From contig UQCW01000003.1 in the NCBI GenBank assembly GCA_900539625.1, positions 51,507 through 115,506 on the forward strand: a stretch of DNA of 64,000 bases, read 5' to 3'. Of the stretch, positions 1 to 8,722 are shown piece by piece. The first letter of the stretch is position 1. Each line of letters begins with the position of its first letter. The translations under genes and the position numbers were made by a program. The notes under the pieces were generated by a model. That model did no database searches. It was not told where the DNA came from and saw only the letters and a program-made list of their open reading frames with translations. This DNA is from an uncultured Prevotella sp. (lineage in GTDB: Bacteria; Bacteroidota; Bacteroidia; Bacteroidales; Bacteroidaceae).

Positions 1-288
1 CAACAGAATAGTACTGAGATTGTACGAGTCATTTAAAAACTCCAGCATTTTCGCAATGAAATCAGCGCACCATTCTTGCCCCCTTATAAAAATCGTCCTG
101 CCCCTTATAAAATAATTAATGGAGACACCGGTATTCCGAGCCTCCATTAACCAACACAAAAACTAAACTAGACTTAACTAAACTAATCAAGATGTTGTCA
201 TCACGACAAGATTTTATTCGCAAATGTAAATAAATGATTGCAATCGTGGCGCTTTCTTATGGTTTTTTCTTGCGCAACGAAAAAGTAT
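1..288. other. Leading intergenic region, no gene seen
   Basis: No credible coding sequence. It is AT-rich, contains two near copies of CCCCTTATAAAA (about 79-92 and 100-113) and an inverted repeat at 116-150. An open frame starting at 238 runs antisense through aroC and is not credible. Confidence 0.6.
116..150 (-). terminator. Possible terminator of aroC
   Basis: TTAATGGAG at 116-124 pairs with CTCCATTAA at 142-150 around a 17-nt loop. It lies about 140 bp past the aroC stop codon. The run after the stem on the minus strand is AT-rich but not a pure U tract, so the assignment is tentative. Confidence 0.4.
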
Positions 289-1365
289 TTAACACCTGAC
301 GGTTTTATTGAGCAAATAATGGTCAAGAATTGTCATTGCAGCCATCGCTTCAACGATAGGTACGGCGCGTGGAAGTACGCATGGGTCGTGGCGTCCGCGT
401 GCCTTGACAATGGTTTCTTTTCCGTGGATGTCCACAGTTTCTTGTTCGCGCAGAAGCGTTGCCACGGGCTTGAATGCTACGCGGAAACAGATATCGGATC
501 CGTTGCTGATGCCGCCTTGAATGCCTCCGCTGTGGTTTGTCCGTGTGGTGATGCCTCCGTGTCCATCGGGGATGAAGACATCATTTTGTTCGCTGCCGCG
601 TGCGCAAACGCCGGCAAATCCCTCGCCATATTCAAATCCCTTGACCGCGTTGATTCCGAGCATGGCCGCGCCCAGTTCGGCATGCAGTTTGCCGAAAGCC
701 GGCGATCCCAGTCCAACGGGGCAACCTTGTACCACGCAGCTGATGATGCCGCCGATGGTGTCGCCGTCGGCTTTGACTTCCGAGATGAGTTGCGCCATTT
801 CTGCGGCCTTTTCCATATCAGGGCAGCGCACGGCGTTTTGCTCAATTTGGCTGAAGTCGAGTTCATGGTAGTCGCGTTGCAGGCAAATCGGGCCGACTTG
901 CGATGTGTATGCTGTGATGTTTATGCCGAGTTGTTTCAGCACGAGTTTGGCCAAAGCGCCGCCAACACAACGGGCGATGGTTTCACGTGCCGACGAGCGT
1001 CCGCCTCCACGGTGGTCGCGGAGGCCGTATTTGCAGAAATAAGTGTAGTCGGCATGACTTGGGCGAAACGTGTCGCGCAAGTTGTCGTAGTCGTCAGAAT
1101 GTTGGTTTTCGTTGCGTACAAGAAAACCTATGGGGCAACCCGTGGAGCGTCCCTCGAAAACGCCAGACAGCAATTCGACGCGGTCTCCCTCCTTTCGTGA
1201 AGTGGTGAGTTTGCTTTGTCCCGGTCGGCGTCGGTTGAGCTCTTCTTGTATGAAATCAAGGTCGATCTCAATGCCGGCAGGCATGCCGTCAACAACACCT
1301 CCGATGCCTGGGCCGTGGCTTTCTCCGAAGGTGGTCAGTCTGAATAGATGTCCAAACGTGTTCAT
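289..1365 (-). CDS. aroC: Chorismate synthase
   Basis: It catalyses the last step of the shikimate pathway, 5-enolpyruvylshikimate-3-phosphate to chorismate, using reduced FMN, in the cytoplasm. The 358-residue protein has the family length. Family signatures are visible: FGESHGPG near residue 13, the [10 protein letters not shown] stretch at about 120-129 in the FMN/substrate region, and a C-terminal [17 protein letters not shown] block typical of the family end. The ATG at 1365 gives the canonical start [18 protein letters not shown]. It follows the SlyD-like gene on the same strand with a terminator-like hairpin between them, so it may have its own promoter. The identification is secure. 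Confidence 0.97.
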   Translation of the reverse strand: MNTFGHLFRLTTFGESHGPGIGGVVDGMPAGIEIDLDFIQEELNRRRPGQSKLTTSRKEGDRVELLSGVFEGRSTGCPIGFLVRNENQHSDDYDNLRDTFRPSHADYTYFCKYGLRDHRGGGRSSARETIARCVGGALAKLVLKQLGINITAYTSQVGPICLQRDYHELDFSQIEQNAVRCPDMEKAAEMAQLISEVKADGDTIGGIISCVVQGCPVGLGSPAFGKLHAELGAAMLGINAVKGFEYGEGFAGVCARGSEQNDVFIPDGHGGITTRTNHSGGIQGGISNGSDICFRVAFKPVATLLREQETVDIHGKETIVKARGRHDPCVLPRAVPIVEAMAAMTILDHYLLNKTVRC

Positions 1366-1393
1366 GGGGTGTTTGCTTTGAATGTTGGATGTG

Positions 1394-1424
1394 AAAAATC
1401 GAGCGCCGCAAAGCGCCCGATTTT
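1394..1424 (-). terminator. Terminator after the SlyD-like gene
   Basis: AAAATCG and GCGC arms at about 1396-1407 pair with GCGC and CGATTTT at about 1412-1424. Read on the minus strand the hairpin ends in a T-rich tail. It sits between the stop of the isomerase gene (1457) and the start of aroC (1365). Confidence 0.6.
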
Positions 1425-1456
1425 GAAATTGCTATAATTGAAAAGATAATGTCGGC

Positions 1457-2131
1457 TTAGTGGCAGTGTCCGTGTCCGCCTCCGCAGCATCCTTCTCCGT
1501 GGTGGTGTCCTTCGTGCTTACCGCAGCATTCGCCATCGTGGTGATGTCCTTCGTGTTTGCCGCAGCATTCGCCATCGCCATGTCCTTCTCCGTGGCATCC
1601 GCCTTCACAGCCGCCGCAGTTTCCGCCGCAGCCTTCGCCGCTCATTCTGTTGATGAGATCTTTGATTTCCTCGTTGGTTGCTTCGCGTGAAGTGACAACC
1701 TGTCCTTTGAAGTGGAGCGCTTTGCCGGCAAGAGGGTGGTTGAGGTCAACGACCACTTTGTCTTCCTTGACATCCGTGATGAGGCCTTGGAAGCGGTTGC
1801 CGTCGGCATTCACCAAAGGAACGATGTTGCCAGGATAGATGGTGTTTTTGTCAAATTTCCCGTCGATGCAGAAGACAGCCTTGTCGAGCTCGATGACGTG
1901 TTCTTGAATGTATGGGCCGTATGCCTCGTCAACAGAGAGCGTGAAGTCGAAATTGTCACCTTCGTTCAGTGCGGCGATGTGGCTTTCAAAAGCATCGAGG
2001 GCTACACCAAGTCCAGAGATAAACTGGAAGGGGTGTTCTGCCGGAGCTTTCTCCACGAGTTCGTGGATGCCCTTTTCGTTGTCGGTGTAGAGTTCGTATG
2101 CAACGCTGATGTACTTGTTTGGTTGTTCCAT
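1457..2131 (-). CDS. SlyD-like FKBP-type peptidyl-prolyl isomerase with His/Cys-rich tail
   Basis: A cytoplasmic prolyl isomerase/chaperone of the SlyD type. Residues 1-75 and about 130-160 form a split FKBP domain (DAFESHI, FDFTLSVDEAYGPY) interrupted by an insert-in-flap segment, the chaperone part of SlyD. The last ~55 residues are almost entirely Gly, Cys and His (GGNCGGCEGGCHGEGHG and then two DGECCGKHEGHHH units). In SlyD such a tail binds nickel and other divalent metals, which suggests a role in metal storage or delivery. The tail is encoded partly by a perfect-length 39-bp direct repeat (1498-1575). At 224 residues it is a little longer than E. coli SlyD because of the tail. Monocistronic, with a terminator downstream. 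Confidence 0.9.
   Translation of the reverse strand: MEQPNKYISVAYELYTDNEKGIHELVEKAPAEHPFQFISGLGVALDAFESHIAALNEGDNFDFTLSVDEAYGPYIQEHVIELDKAVFCIDGKFDKNTIYPGNIVPLVNADGNRFQGLITDVKEDKVVVDLNHPLAGKALHFKGQVVTSREATNEEIKDLINRMSGEGCGGNCGGCEGGCHGEGHGDGECCGKHEGHHHDGECCGKHEGHHHGEGCCGGGHGHCH
1498..1575. repeat. 39-bp tandem repeat, two copies, inside the SlyD-like gene
   Basis: Copy 1 is 1498-1536 and copy 2 is 1537-1575; they differ at only a few positions. Each encodes the 13-residue metal-binding unit DGECCGKHEGHHH. Such repeats allow the tail to change length by slippage. Confidence 0.85.
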
Positions 2132-2263
2132 TTTTATATGTTTTCTTGTTTGTAAAAATTCTGTCAGAGGGAAGGGGGTTGTTCGCTTTGTATTTACTGC
2201 TGCCCGCTTCGTTTTTATAGATGAATGGCGGTCTTGGCAAACTGGTGGAAACGCTTCGGTAAT

Positions 2264-2313
2264 GGCGTTGGTGTGTGCAAGGAAAACCTTTTCACACCGC
2301 TTACGTTAACGCC
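2264..2313 (-). terminator. Nested hairpin overlapping the dnaX stop codon
   Basis: GGCGTT (2264-2269) pairs with AACGCC (2308-2313); inside it GGTGTG (2270-2275) pairs with CACACC (2293-2298) and AAGG with CCTT. It lacks a clear U tract, so it could be an mRNA 3' end stabiliser rather than an intrinsic terminator. Confidence 0.4.
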
Positions 2314-4118
2314 AAATTAAATTCACGTATAAGGTTGACCAAAGCCGGGCTTCTCTTCATCATCAATTCCAAAACCTCCTTACGCGTGTATGCTTTTCGC
2401 TCTTCAGCGTGTTTGATAAGTCGGTAGTTGAGCGTGATGTGTGAATTGTGGAGGCTCGTTTGCAGATGCTTCGTTAGAGACTCTTTGATTGGGTTCATGA
2501 AGCGGATGACCTGCTCGTTTTCAACGGGAATGTCAATTGTCCAGTTGTCAGCGATGGCTGGTTCGATGTTCTTCATGCGCCCAGCCAGTGCGGCCTGCTC
2601 TTTCGGAAGCGACAAGGCGTAGCGATACCACTGGTAAGAGAGGTCGCTCATATCAAACGGTTGGCATTCTTCGACGCCCGTCGTTTGTACCGGACTGGCA
2701 ACTTGCTTCGTAGTTTGAACGTTTTGCAGTTGTCTGTAGTGTTCCGGACGAATGGAGAGCGTGACGATTGGGCGTGCCGATGTTGGCTGACTTTGTGCCT
2801 TTGGCATCGGCGGCATTTGGTGTGCTGCCGGTTGTTGAACCTGTTGTTGAATCTGTTGTGGCTCCACCGCCGTTTGAGGAGTGTGCGGTGTTGTTTGCGT
2901 TGTTGCTGTGTTTGCGCTTACTGCCGCAGAAGTTGCGGTTTGCGGTGCGGCCGGTTTTGTGGCGGCCTGCTGCTTTTTGAATAGGGGTTTAAGACGTTTC
3001 GTAGGGCCAAGCCCACAGCTCTCGTCGTCATCTCCTTGTGCGATTTCAATCAAGGTCAGTTCCACCAATAAGCGCTTGTTGCTGCTGGTGCGGTAACTCA
3101 GGTCGCAGCGGTTGCAGAGTCTGAGCGCATGGAAGAGAAATTTCGGTTGGCAGCGTGCTGCTTGTTCTTTATAGCGTTCGCGCACCGAAGCCGCCACTTC
3201 GAGCAGTGGCAGAGTCTGTTCGTCATGGCTGACGAGCAAGTCGCGGAAATGCGTTGCGAGCCCGTTGACAAACAAATTCCCATCGAATCCCTTTGAGAGA
3301 ATATCGTTGAGCGTTAGCATTGCAGCTGGAATATCCGGTTTGAGCAGCTGGTCGGTGATTTTGAAGTAATAGTCGTAGTCGAGCACGTTGAGGTCTTCAA
3401 TCACCTTCTTATAGGTGATGTGCCCATTTGAATAGCTCACCACCTGGTCGAAAATCGACATAGCGTCGCGCATACCGCCGTCGGCCTTGTGTGCAATGAT
3501 GCCGAGCGCTTCTTCTTCATATTCTATGCCTTCCTTTTCTGCCACATGTTTGAGATGGTTGACGATGTCAGTCACCTCCATTCGGTTGAAGTCATAAATC
3601 TGGCAGCGGCTCAAGATAGTCGGCAGGATTTTGTGCTTCTCCGTTGTGGCCAAGATGAAGATGGCGTGTGAGGGCGGTTCTTCAAGCGTTTTCAGAAAAG
3701 CGTTGAACGCCTGTGACGAGAGCATGTGCACCTCGTCGATGATGAATACTTTATAGCGTCCCACTTGCGGTGGCATCATCACCTGTTCGATGAGTGAGCG
3801 GATATCTTCAACCGAGTTATTTGAGGCCGCGTCAAATTCGTGTATGTTATAGCTTCGTCCCTCGTTGAAAGCCTTGCAGCTTTCGCATTCGCCACATGCT
3901 TCGCCGTTTTCTTTCGGGTGAAGACAGTTGATTGTCTTGGCAAAAATGCGGGCACATGTTGTTTTGCCTACACCGCGCGGACCGCAGAACAGGTAAGCAT
4001 GTGCCAGTTTCCCTGAGGCAATGGCATTCTTGAGTGTAGTGGTCAAGGCATGCTGCCCAACAACGGTGTCAAACGTGTCAGGGCGGTATTTGCGTGCCGA
4101 AACGATATAGTTGTCCAT
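2301..4118 (-). CDS. dnaX: DNA polymerase III subunit gamma/tau
   Basis: The clamp-loader ATPase of the replicative polymerase. The AAA+ domain begins with VSARKYRPDTFDTVVGQ; the Walker A GPRGVGKT is at residues 46-53; a four-Cys zinc knuckle follows (INCLHPKENGEACGECESC); Walker B is VFIIDEVHML; the SRC sensor is LSRCQIYDF. After the clamp-loader domains comes a Gln/Pro/Ala-rich linker (about 395-450) and a tau-like C-terminal domain. At 605 residues it is a tau-length product. I did not see an obvious A-rich slippery site with a pseudoknot that would give gamma. A TANNTTTG promoter lies about 70 bp upstream on the minus strand. Confidence 0.95.
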   Translation of the reverse strand: MDNYIVSARKYRPDTFDTVVGQHALTTTLKNAIASGKLAHAYLFCGPRGVGKTTCARIFAKTINCLHPKENGEACGECESCKAFNEGRSYNIHEFDAASNNSVEDIRSLIEQVMMPPQVGRYKVFIIDEVHMLSSQAFNAFLKTLEEPPSHAIFILATTEKHKILPTILSRCQIYDFNRMEVTDIVNHLKHVAEKEGIEYEEEALGIIAHKADGGMRDAMSIFDQVVSYSNGHITYKKVIEDLNVLDYDYYFKITDQLLKPDIPAAMLTLNDILSKGFDGNLFVNGLATHFRDLLVSHDEQTLPLLEVAASVRERYKEQAARCQPKFLFHALRLCNRCDLSYRTSSNKRLLVELTLIEIAQGDDDESCGLGPTKRLKPLFKKQQAATKPAAPQTATSAAVSANTATTQTTPHTPQTAVEPQQIQQQVQQPAAHQMPPMPKAQSQPTSARPIVTLSIRPEHYRQLQNVQTTKQVASPVQTTGVEECQPFDMSDLSYQWYRYALSLPKEQAALAGRMKNIEPAIADNWTIDIPVENEQVIRFMNPIKESLTKHLQTSLHNSHITLNYRLIKHAEERKAYTRKEVLELMMKRSPALVNLIREFNLALT

Positions 4119-4190
4119 ATTTATATTGACGTATATACCTTATTTATATATAATAGGTGTTCTGATGGCTGAGGTGTAGCCTATCTTCTG

Positions 4191-4217
4191 CAAAGATACA
4201 ATATTTAATTGAACCAA
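4191..4217 (-). promoter_or_regulatory. Bacteroidota-type promoter for dnaX
   Basis: On the minus strand TATCTTTG (4191-4198) is the -7 box; a TTG at 4215-4217 lies 16 bp further upstream. Transcription would start near 4185, giving a ~65-nt leader before the dnaX ATG at 4118. Confidence 0.6.
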
Positions 4218-4286
4218 TCTGAATAACTGCCCCTTCAAAATTAAAACAGGACAGCAACTTGTTGTCAAAATCCTTATAAAATGCTT

Positions 4287-4317
4287 GGCAGACTGATGAA
4301 TGAAAACTACCTTTGCA
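4287..4317 (+). promoter_or_regulatory. Bacteroidota-type promoter for the thioredoxin-like gene
   Basis: TTG at 4287-4289 and TACCTTTG at 4310-4317 with 20 bp between. It is back-to-back with the dnaX promoter and gives a ~50-nt leader to the ATG at 4373. Confidence 0.7.
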
Positions 4318-4372
4318 CCCAAGTTTATAGCCCCACCTATGTAAATAGTATTTTAAAAACAATAAATTCAAT

Positions 4373-5437
4373 ATGAAGAGACAATTGTTAGTTGCCACGT
4401 TGGCCGTAATGGCCTTAGGTGCGAGTGCTCAGCAGTACACCGTCAGTGGCAAGGCTCCAAAGGGAGTTGATGTCGTATATCTTCAGAGCGCCGAGTCGCG
4501 TCAGATTGACAGTACGATGGTTAAAAACGGACAGTTCTCCTTTAGCGGAGATGCCAAGGGCAAAATGTTTGCCTATGTCCGTGCGAAGAAAACAAACTCT
4601 GTGCCTGTTGTTTTGGACGGCAATGTGAAGGTTGACATTGAAAACCAAACCACCAGCGGAACTGCTGAAAACGAAGCCCTGACACGCTGGTCGGCCAGCC
4701 ACAACGCCAAAATAGCCCGCTTGGCGGTTTTGTCAAAGGAATACAACAGCTACCGCGAGAAGGGACAGGTGCCAGACAGCATCGGCCTCCGCATCAACAA
4801 CGAGTATAAGTCAATTGTGGAAGCTATGGTGGCAGAGGTGAAGAAGTGTATCGAAGAAAATCCCAAGGCCATCTTCCCAGCTATCTTGTTTCGTTCGGTG
4901 GCCGGCGATATGCCACGTGAGGAAATCATTGCCATTGCTGATAAGAAACCCGCGTTTTTCGAAACCAGCATGATGGCTCCCATGCATAAGGCCATCAACG
5001 GATGGAAACATCAGGTGAAGGGTTCGCCGATGGTTGATTTCTCTTGTGCTGATACAACCGGCGTGGAACGCAAACTCTCAGAATTTGTGGGACACGGAAA
5101 ATACGTGCTTGTCGACTTCTGGGCCTCTTGGTGTGGTCCTTGCCGTAAGGAAATGCCCAATGTGAAGGCCGCCTATGCCAAATACCACGACAAGGGTTTT
5201 GATATTGTCGGCGTGTCGTTCGACAATAACAAAAAAGCATGGACAGGTGCCATCAAGCATTTGGACTTACCTTGGCACCACATTTCCGACCTCAAGGGCT
5301 GGGGATGTGTGGCTGGCGAAGCCTATGGCATCAACAGTATCCCGGCAACCATTCTCTTTGATCCGCAGGGAAAGGTGGTGGCAACAGGATTGCGCGGTGA
5401 GGAACTTGATAAAACGCTTTCTGAATTGCTCAAATAA
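4373..5437 (+). CDS. DUF4369 / TlpA-like thioredoxin-fold protein
   Basis: A secreted thiol-disulfide protein of the TlpA/ResA type common in Bacteroidota. Residues 1-19 form a signal peptide (MKRQLLVATLAVMALGASA, then QQYTVSG). The N-terminal ~110 residues match the DUF4369 pattern (YTVSGKAPKGVDVVYLQSAESRQIDSTMVKNGQFSF). A thioredoxin domain occupies about 215-354, with the redox motif WASWCGPCRKEMP and the cis-Pro segment GINSIPATILFDPQG. It probably reduces or reshuffles periplasmic disulfides; the substrate cannot be read from sequence. It stands alone between its promoter and a hairpin at 5456-5501. Confidence 0.9.
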   Translation: MKRQLLVATLAVMALGASAQQYTVSGKAPKGVDVVYLQSAESRQIDSTMVKNGQFSFSGDAKGKMFAYVRAKKTNSVPVVLDGNVKVDIENQTTSGTAENEALTRWSASHNAKIARLAVLSKEYNSYREKGQVPDSIGLRINNEYKSIVEAMVAEVKKCIEENPKAIFPAILFRSVAGDMPREEIIAIADKKPAFFETSMMAPMHKAINGWKHQVKGSPMVDFSCADTTGVERKLSEFVGHGKYVLVDFWASWCGPCRKEMPNVKAAYAKYHDKGFDIVGVSFDNNKKAWTGAIKHLDLPWHHISDLKGWGCVAGEAYGINSIPATILFDPQGKVVATGLRGEELDKTLSELLK

Positions 5438-5455
5438 AATTTAGAAACAAGTCTC

Positions 5456-5501
5456 GATTCTGATGCGGAAGCGGTGGGCTGCCGGACTCCGCGTCAGAAT
5501 C
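5456..5501 (+). terminator. Terminator-like hairpin after the thioredoxin-like gene
   Basis: GATTCTGA...GCGGA pairs with TCCGC...TCAGAATC across 5456-5501, followed by a T-rich stretch (GGCTTTGTTTTTG). Confidence 0.6.
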
Positions 5502-5643
5502 AAGGCTTTGTTTTTGCCATTGTCTAACGGGCGGAGTGCTGGAACCAGAGTAAGTAATGAGAACAGGACACCATAAACGTGTCTGCCGAAACATATTTCC
5601 AGTGTCTCAAGCCCATTCTGAAACCAGATTACATACTATATAT

Positions 5644-6963
5644 ATGACACTTCAAAAACTTCTCGGATTTGACAAGCAAAAAATGTCGGTGAGGGTGGAA
5701 GTGATTGGCGGATTGACCACATTCCTGACCATGTGCTACATCTTGGCCGTCAATCCCGCCATTCTTTCCACGACCGGAATGGACAAGGCCGCGCTTTTCA
5801 CCGGAACAGCCGTTGCAGCCGGCGTGGCCACCGTGTTGCTGGCCTTCATGTCAAGGCTCCCGTTTGCGCAGGCGCCGAGCATGGGGCTGAACGCCTTTTT
5901 TGCTTTTACGCTCTGCCAAGCCATGGGTCTGACGTGGCAGCAGGCATTGGCCGTTTTGCTTGTGGAGGGCATACTCTTCATTCTCATCACGCTTCTCAAC
6001 GTGAGAGACCTCATCATGCAGTGCATCCCCAACAACTTGCGCTATGCCATCTCAGCCGGCATCGGTATGTTCATCGCCTTTATCGGATTGAAAAATGCGC
6101 ACATCATTGTGGCCGACCCCGACACGTTTGTTCGTCTGGGCCGTTTTTCCAATGAATGTCTGCTCGGCATTTTCTCCATCCTCTTCAGCGGCTTGCTGAT
6201 GGTGCGAGGTGTGAAAGGCGCATTGTTCTACAGCATTTTGATTGCCACCGTTGTGGCCATCCCGATGTGTGTCGTCTCGATGCCAGAGTCATGGAGTCCC
6301 GTCTCTCTTCCCCACAGCATGGCGCCCGTGTTCTGCCAGTTTGACTTCTCGGCCTTCGTCAATTCCGAAACGGGATTCTTCAATCTCAAGATGATCATGG
6401 TGATTTTCTCCCTCCTCCTGGTCAACATCTTCGACACGCTCGGCACTTTGGTGGCGTTGGTTCAGAAAACCGGCCACTCTGTTGAAGGCAAGGAAACGCC
6501 AGAAATGAAGCGTGCCATGATGAGTGATGCCATCGGTACGACGGTTGGCGCTTTCTTGGGGAGCAGCACCATCACCACCTACATCGAAAGTGCTTCCGGC
6601 GTGGCAGAGGGAGCGCGTAGCGGACTGACCGCGCTGGTTGTCGGTGCCTTGTTTTTTATCTCCATTTTCTTCGCCCCGCTCTTCCTGCTCATCCCTGCTG
6701 CCGCAACGAGCGGCGCTTTGGTGATGGTTGGCGTGCTGATGGTTGATTCCGTCAAGAAAATCAATCTCGAGGATGTGAGTGAGTCGTTTCCAGCTTTCAT
6801 CACCATGATCACGATGGTCTTGTGTTATTCCATTGCCGACGGCATTTGTCTTGGCATCTTGAGCTACGTCATCATCAAGCTCTGTGCCGGAAAAAGGAAA
6901 AACCTCAACGTCACGTTGGTGGTGTTGGCTTTATTGTTTATTATAAATTACGCATTAGGATGA
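5644..6963 (+). CDS. NCS2/AzgA-family purine permease
   Basis: A multi-pass inner-membrane permease of the nucleobase:cation symporter-2 group, AzgA (adenine/guanine/hypoxanthine) branch. Evidence: QAPSMGLNAFFAFTLC in an early helix region, the conserved SAGIGMFIAFIGLKNA segment, and NIFDTLGTLVAL plus SSTITTYIESASGVAEGARSGLTALVVG further on, which are typical of this branch. The start at 5644 (MTLQKLLGFDKQK) was chosen because the protein then begins like its family; the open frame upstream has no family resemblance. The stop codon overlaps the start of the next gene (ATGATG), so the two are almost certainly translated together. Confidence 0.9.
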   Translation: MTLQKLLGFDKQKMSVRVEVIGGLTTFLTMCYILAVNPAILSTTGMDKAALFTGTAVAAGVATVLLAFMSRLPFAQAPSMGLNAFFAFTLCQAMGLTWQQALAVLLVEGILFILITLLNVRDLIMQCIPNNLRYAISAGIGMFIAFIGLKNAHIIVADPDTFVRLGRFSNECLLGIFSILFSGLLMVRGVKGALFYSILIATVVAIPMCVVSMPESWSPVSLPHSMAPVFCQFDFSAFVNSETGFFNLKMIMVIFSLLLVNIFDTLGTLVALVQKTGHSVEGKETPEMKRAMMSDAIGTTVGAFLGSSTITTYIESASGVAEGARSGLTALVVGALFFISIFFAPLFLLIPAAATSGALVMVGVLMVDSVKKINLEDVSESFPAFITMITMVLCYSIADGICLGILSYVIIKLCAGKRKNLNVTLVVLALLFIINYALG

Positions 6964-7709
6964 TGTCTTTTAAAAAATCATTGCTTTTCTTTTCGCTGCT
7001 TCTCTGCAGCGCGTTCACTGCCAAGTCGCAGGTGAACATGCAGGTGTTCTACGATTTCGGTTCCGACCGCAAGTTTACCACCCTGACGCTCGAAATGTTC
7101 AAGGGCGACAAATGGGGTAACACCTATTTCTTTGTAGACACCGATTTTAATTACGACCAGCACGTTGATGGTTCCAACCTTGCGCCTGGTGGCTCCTATT
7201 TGGAAATTGCCCGTTGCCTGAATTTTTGGCAAAACACCAAACTGGCGCCGTTGAGCCTTCAGGTGGAATACAACGGCGGCATCACGCGCAGCTATCCAAT
7301 CAACAACGCCTGGTTGGTGGGTGTGGATTATTTTCTGCACGACCAATCGTTTAAAAACACCTTCAACTTCAAGGTGCTTTATAAGAACATCCGGAAAAGC
7401 GACAGCAAAGTGCCCATGCAGCTGACCGGTGTTTGGACCTGCCAGGATTTCCTCGGCTTGAAGGGCCTCACCTTCGACGGCTTTGCCGATTTCTGGTGGG
7501 AAGACCACGCTTGCGACTTCCAGGAAGATGGCACTTCAACGCTCAAGCACACCGTTTTCGTCAGCGAACCCCAGCTGTGGTATAATGTCGGAAGACATTT
7601 CGGCGTTGACAACCTCAATTTGGGAACGGAAGTGGAGTTGAGCAACAACTTCGGTTCTGTTGCCGGATTCAAGTGTCGCCCGTGCCTTGGCATGAAATGG
7701 GTGTTTTAA
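6960..7709 (+). CDS. DUF5020 family outer-membrane protein (Tsx-like)
   Basis: 249 residues with a signal peptide (MMSFKKSLLFFSLLLCSAFTAKSQ). The mature part is rich in aromatic, alternating beta-strand segments (VNMQVFYDFGSDRKFTTLTLEMFKGDKWGNTYFFVDTDFNY) and ends in an aromatic residue (MKWVF), typical of an outer-membrane beta-barrel. DUF5020 is related to the nucleoside-specific Tsx channel. It overlaps the purine permease gene by 4 bp; together they suggest a two-membrane route for purine uptake: channel in the outer membrane, permease in the inner. ATGs at 6960 and 6963 are both possible. Confidence 0.85.
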   Translation: MMSFKKSLLFFSLLLCSAFTAKSQVNMQVFYDFGSDRKFTTLTLEMFKGDKWGNTYFFVDTDFNYDQHVDGSNLAPGGSYLEIARCLNFWQNTKLAPLSLQVEYNGGITRSYPINNAWLVGVDYFLHDQSFKNTFNFKVLYKNIRKSDSKVPMQLTGVWTCQDFLGLKGLTFDGFADFWWEDHACDFQEDGTSTLKHTVFVSEPQLWYNVGRHFGVDNLNLGTEVELSNNFGSVAGFKCRPCLGMKWVF

Positions 7710-7727
7710 TAAGTGGGCGTTCAAGAT

Positions 7728-7949
7728 AAGTAATGGTTAAGGGATGTTCTATAAATTAGTTTTAATGGAGATTCTTTATTTAGGATTGACTTGGCCGCTT
7801 TTACAGTTCTCACTCGCATCTTGCTGTATTTCAAAGACTCACATAGCTCGCTATGCTCGTCTTTGAAATACAACAATCTGCTTCGCGATAAATGTAAAAT
7901 CGGCTCAAGCTAATTTACAGAACACCCCTAAAATCTTTTGCCATTACTT
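7728..7949. repeat. 222-bp MITE-like composite palindrome
   Basis: Outer ends AAGTAATGG (7728-7736) and CCATTACTT (7941-7949) are perfect inverted repeats. Inside, GGGATGTTCTATAAATTAG (from 7741) is matched by CTAATTTACAGAACACCCC (to 7928). In the centre GTATTTCAAAGAC and GTCTTTGAAATAC flank CATAGC/GCTATG, a near-perfect hairpin at about 7826-7872. It has no coding capacity. The central block resembles that of the repeat at 13868-14059. Confidence 0.75.
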
Positions 7950-7978
7950 AATCTCTGTCACCCCCAATAATCATCATT

Positions 7979-8491
7979 ATGGAAAGTATGCTTTCATTGA
8001 GCTGTGAGCGTTTCTCTGCCCGTAAGTTCACGTCCGAACCGGTAAGCCAGGAAGACCTGGAATATATTATGAAATGCGTGCGTATGGCGCCTTCTGCCTG
8101 CAACAAACAGCCTTGGCGTTGGCTTGTGGTGCGTTCAGAAGCGGCGAAAAAACAGCTTCAGGCGTGTTACGACCGCGAATGGTTTCGCACGGCGCCGCTT
8201 TATATCGTCGGACTGATGAACGTGAAGGAAAATTGGGTGCGCAAGTACGACAATTATCCACATGGTGCCATCGATGTCGCCATCGCTGCCGAGCATCTCT
8301 GCCTTGCCGCCACTGATCGCGGACTTGGCACGTGCTGGGTGTGTGCCTTCAATCCCGCCAAATTCAATGAATATTTTGGCCGGGAAGACTTCGAGCCCGT
8401 GGTCATCATCCCCATCGGACACATTGCAGACGATTGTCCAAGGGCGGAAAAAGTCAGAAAAGACCTGTCGGAAATAATGGAAGAAGTGTAA
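7979..8491 (+). CDS. Nitroreductase-family protein
   Basis: 170-residue FMN-dependent oxidoreductase of the nitroreductase fold. It opens with LSCERFSARKFTSEPVSQEDLEYI, the usual RxSxRxF FMN-binding beginning, followed by MAPSACNKQPWRWLVV (the PSxxNxQPW motif), and near the C-terminus GLGTCWVCAFNPAKF. Such enzymes reduce nitro, quinone or flavin substrates with NAD(P)H; the natural substrate is unknown. Its short length fits the small Bacteroidota subgroup. A strong terminator follows at 8516-8567. Confidence 0.9.
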   Translation: MESMLSLSCERFSARKFTSEPVSQEDLEYIMKCVRMAPSACNKQPWRWLVVRSEAAKKQLQACYDREWFRTAPLYIVGLMNVKENWVRKYDNYPHGAIDVAIAAEHLCLAATDRGLGTCWVCAFNPAKFNEYFGREDFEPVVIIPIGHIADDCPRAEKVRKDLSEIMEEV

Positions 8492-8515
8492 GCTTGCTTG
8501 CTTCCCTTTGATATT

Positions 8516-8567
8516 GCTTACCACGGCGGAAAGTTGGATGAGGCTTTCTCCGTGGTAAGCTTTTTTT
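8516..8567 (+). terminator. Intrinsic terminator after the nitroreductase gene
   Basis: GCTTACCACGG..GAAAG pairs with CTTTC.CCGTGGTAAGC, followed by seven T (8561-8567). A textbook rho-independent terminator. A lone GAATACCTACTTG just after it is one end of the 77-bp repeat family. Confidence 0.9.
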
Positions 8568-8658
8568 GAATACCTACTTGCCTATATAGAGACAGCATTT
8601 CTGAATACATATCAGTCACCTTTTCGTAAAAACGCAGGGAACTCATGTTGTATAAAAC

Positions 8659-8689
8659 TTGTGTATTTATTAATAAATAGCTAACTTTG
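8659..8689 (+). promoter_or_regulatory. Bacteroidota-type promoter for nhaC
   Basis: TTG at 8659-8661 and TAACTTTG at 8682-8689, 20 bp apart; start of transcription near 8695, 28 bp before the ATG. Confidence 0.75.
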
Positions 8690-8722
8690 CATAGTTTATT
8701 AAGAAATATTGAATAACTATAC

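Noticed and set aside
238..1200. 320-residue plus-strand frame
   Set aside because: Antisense to aroC; no family-like sequence.
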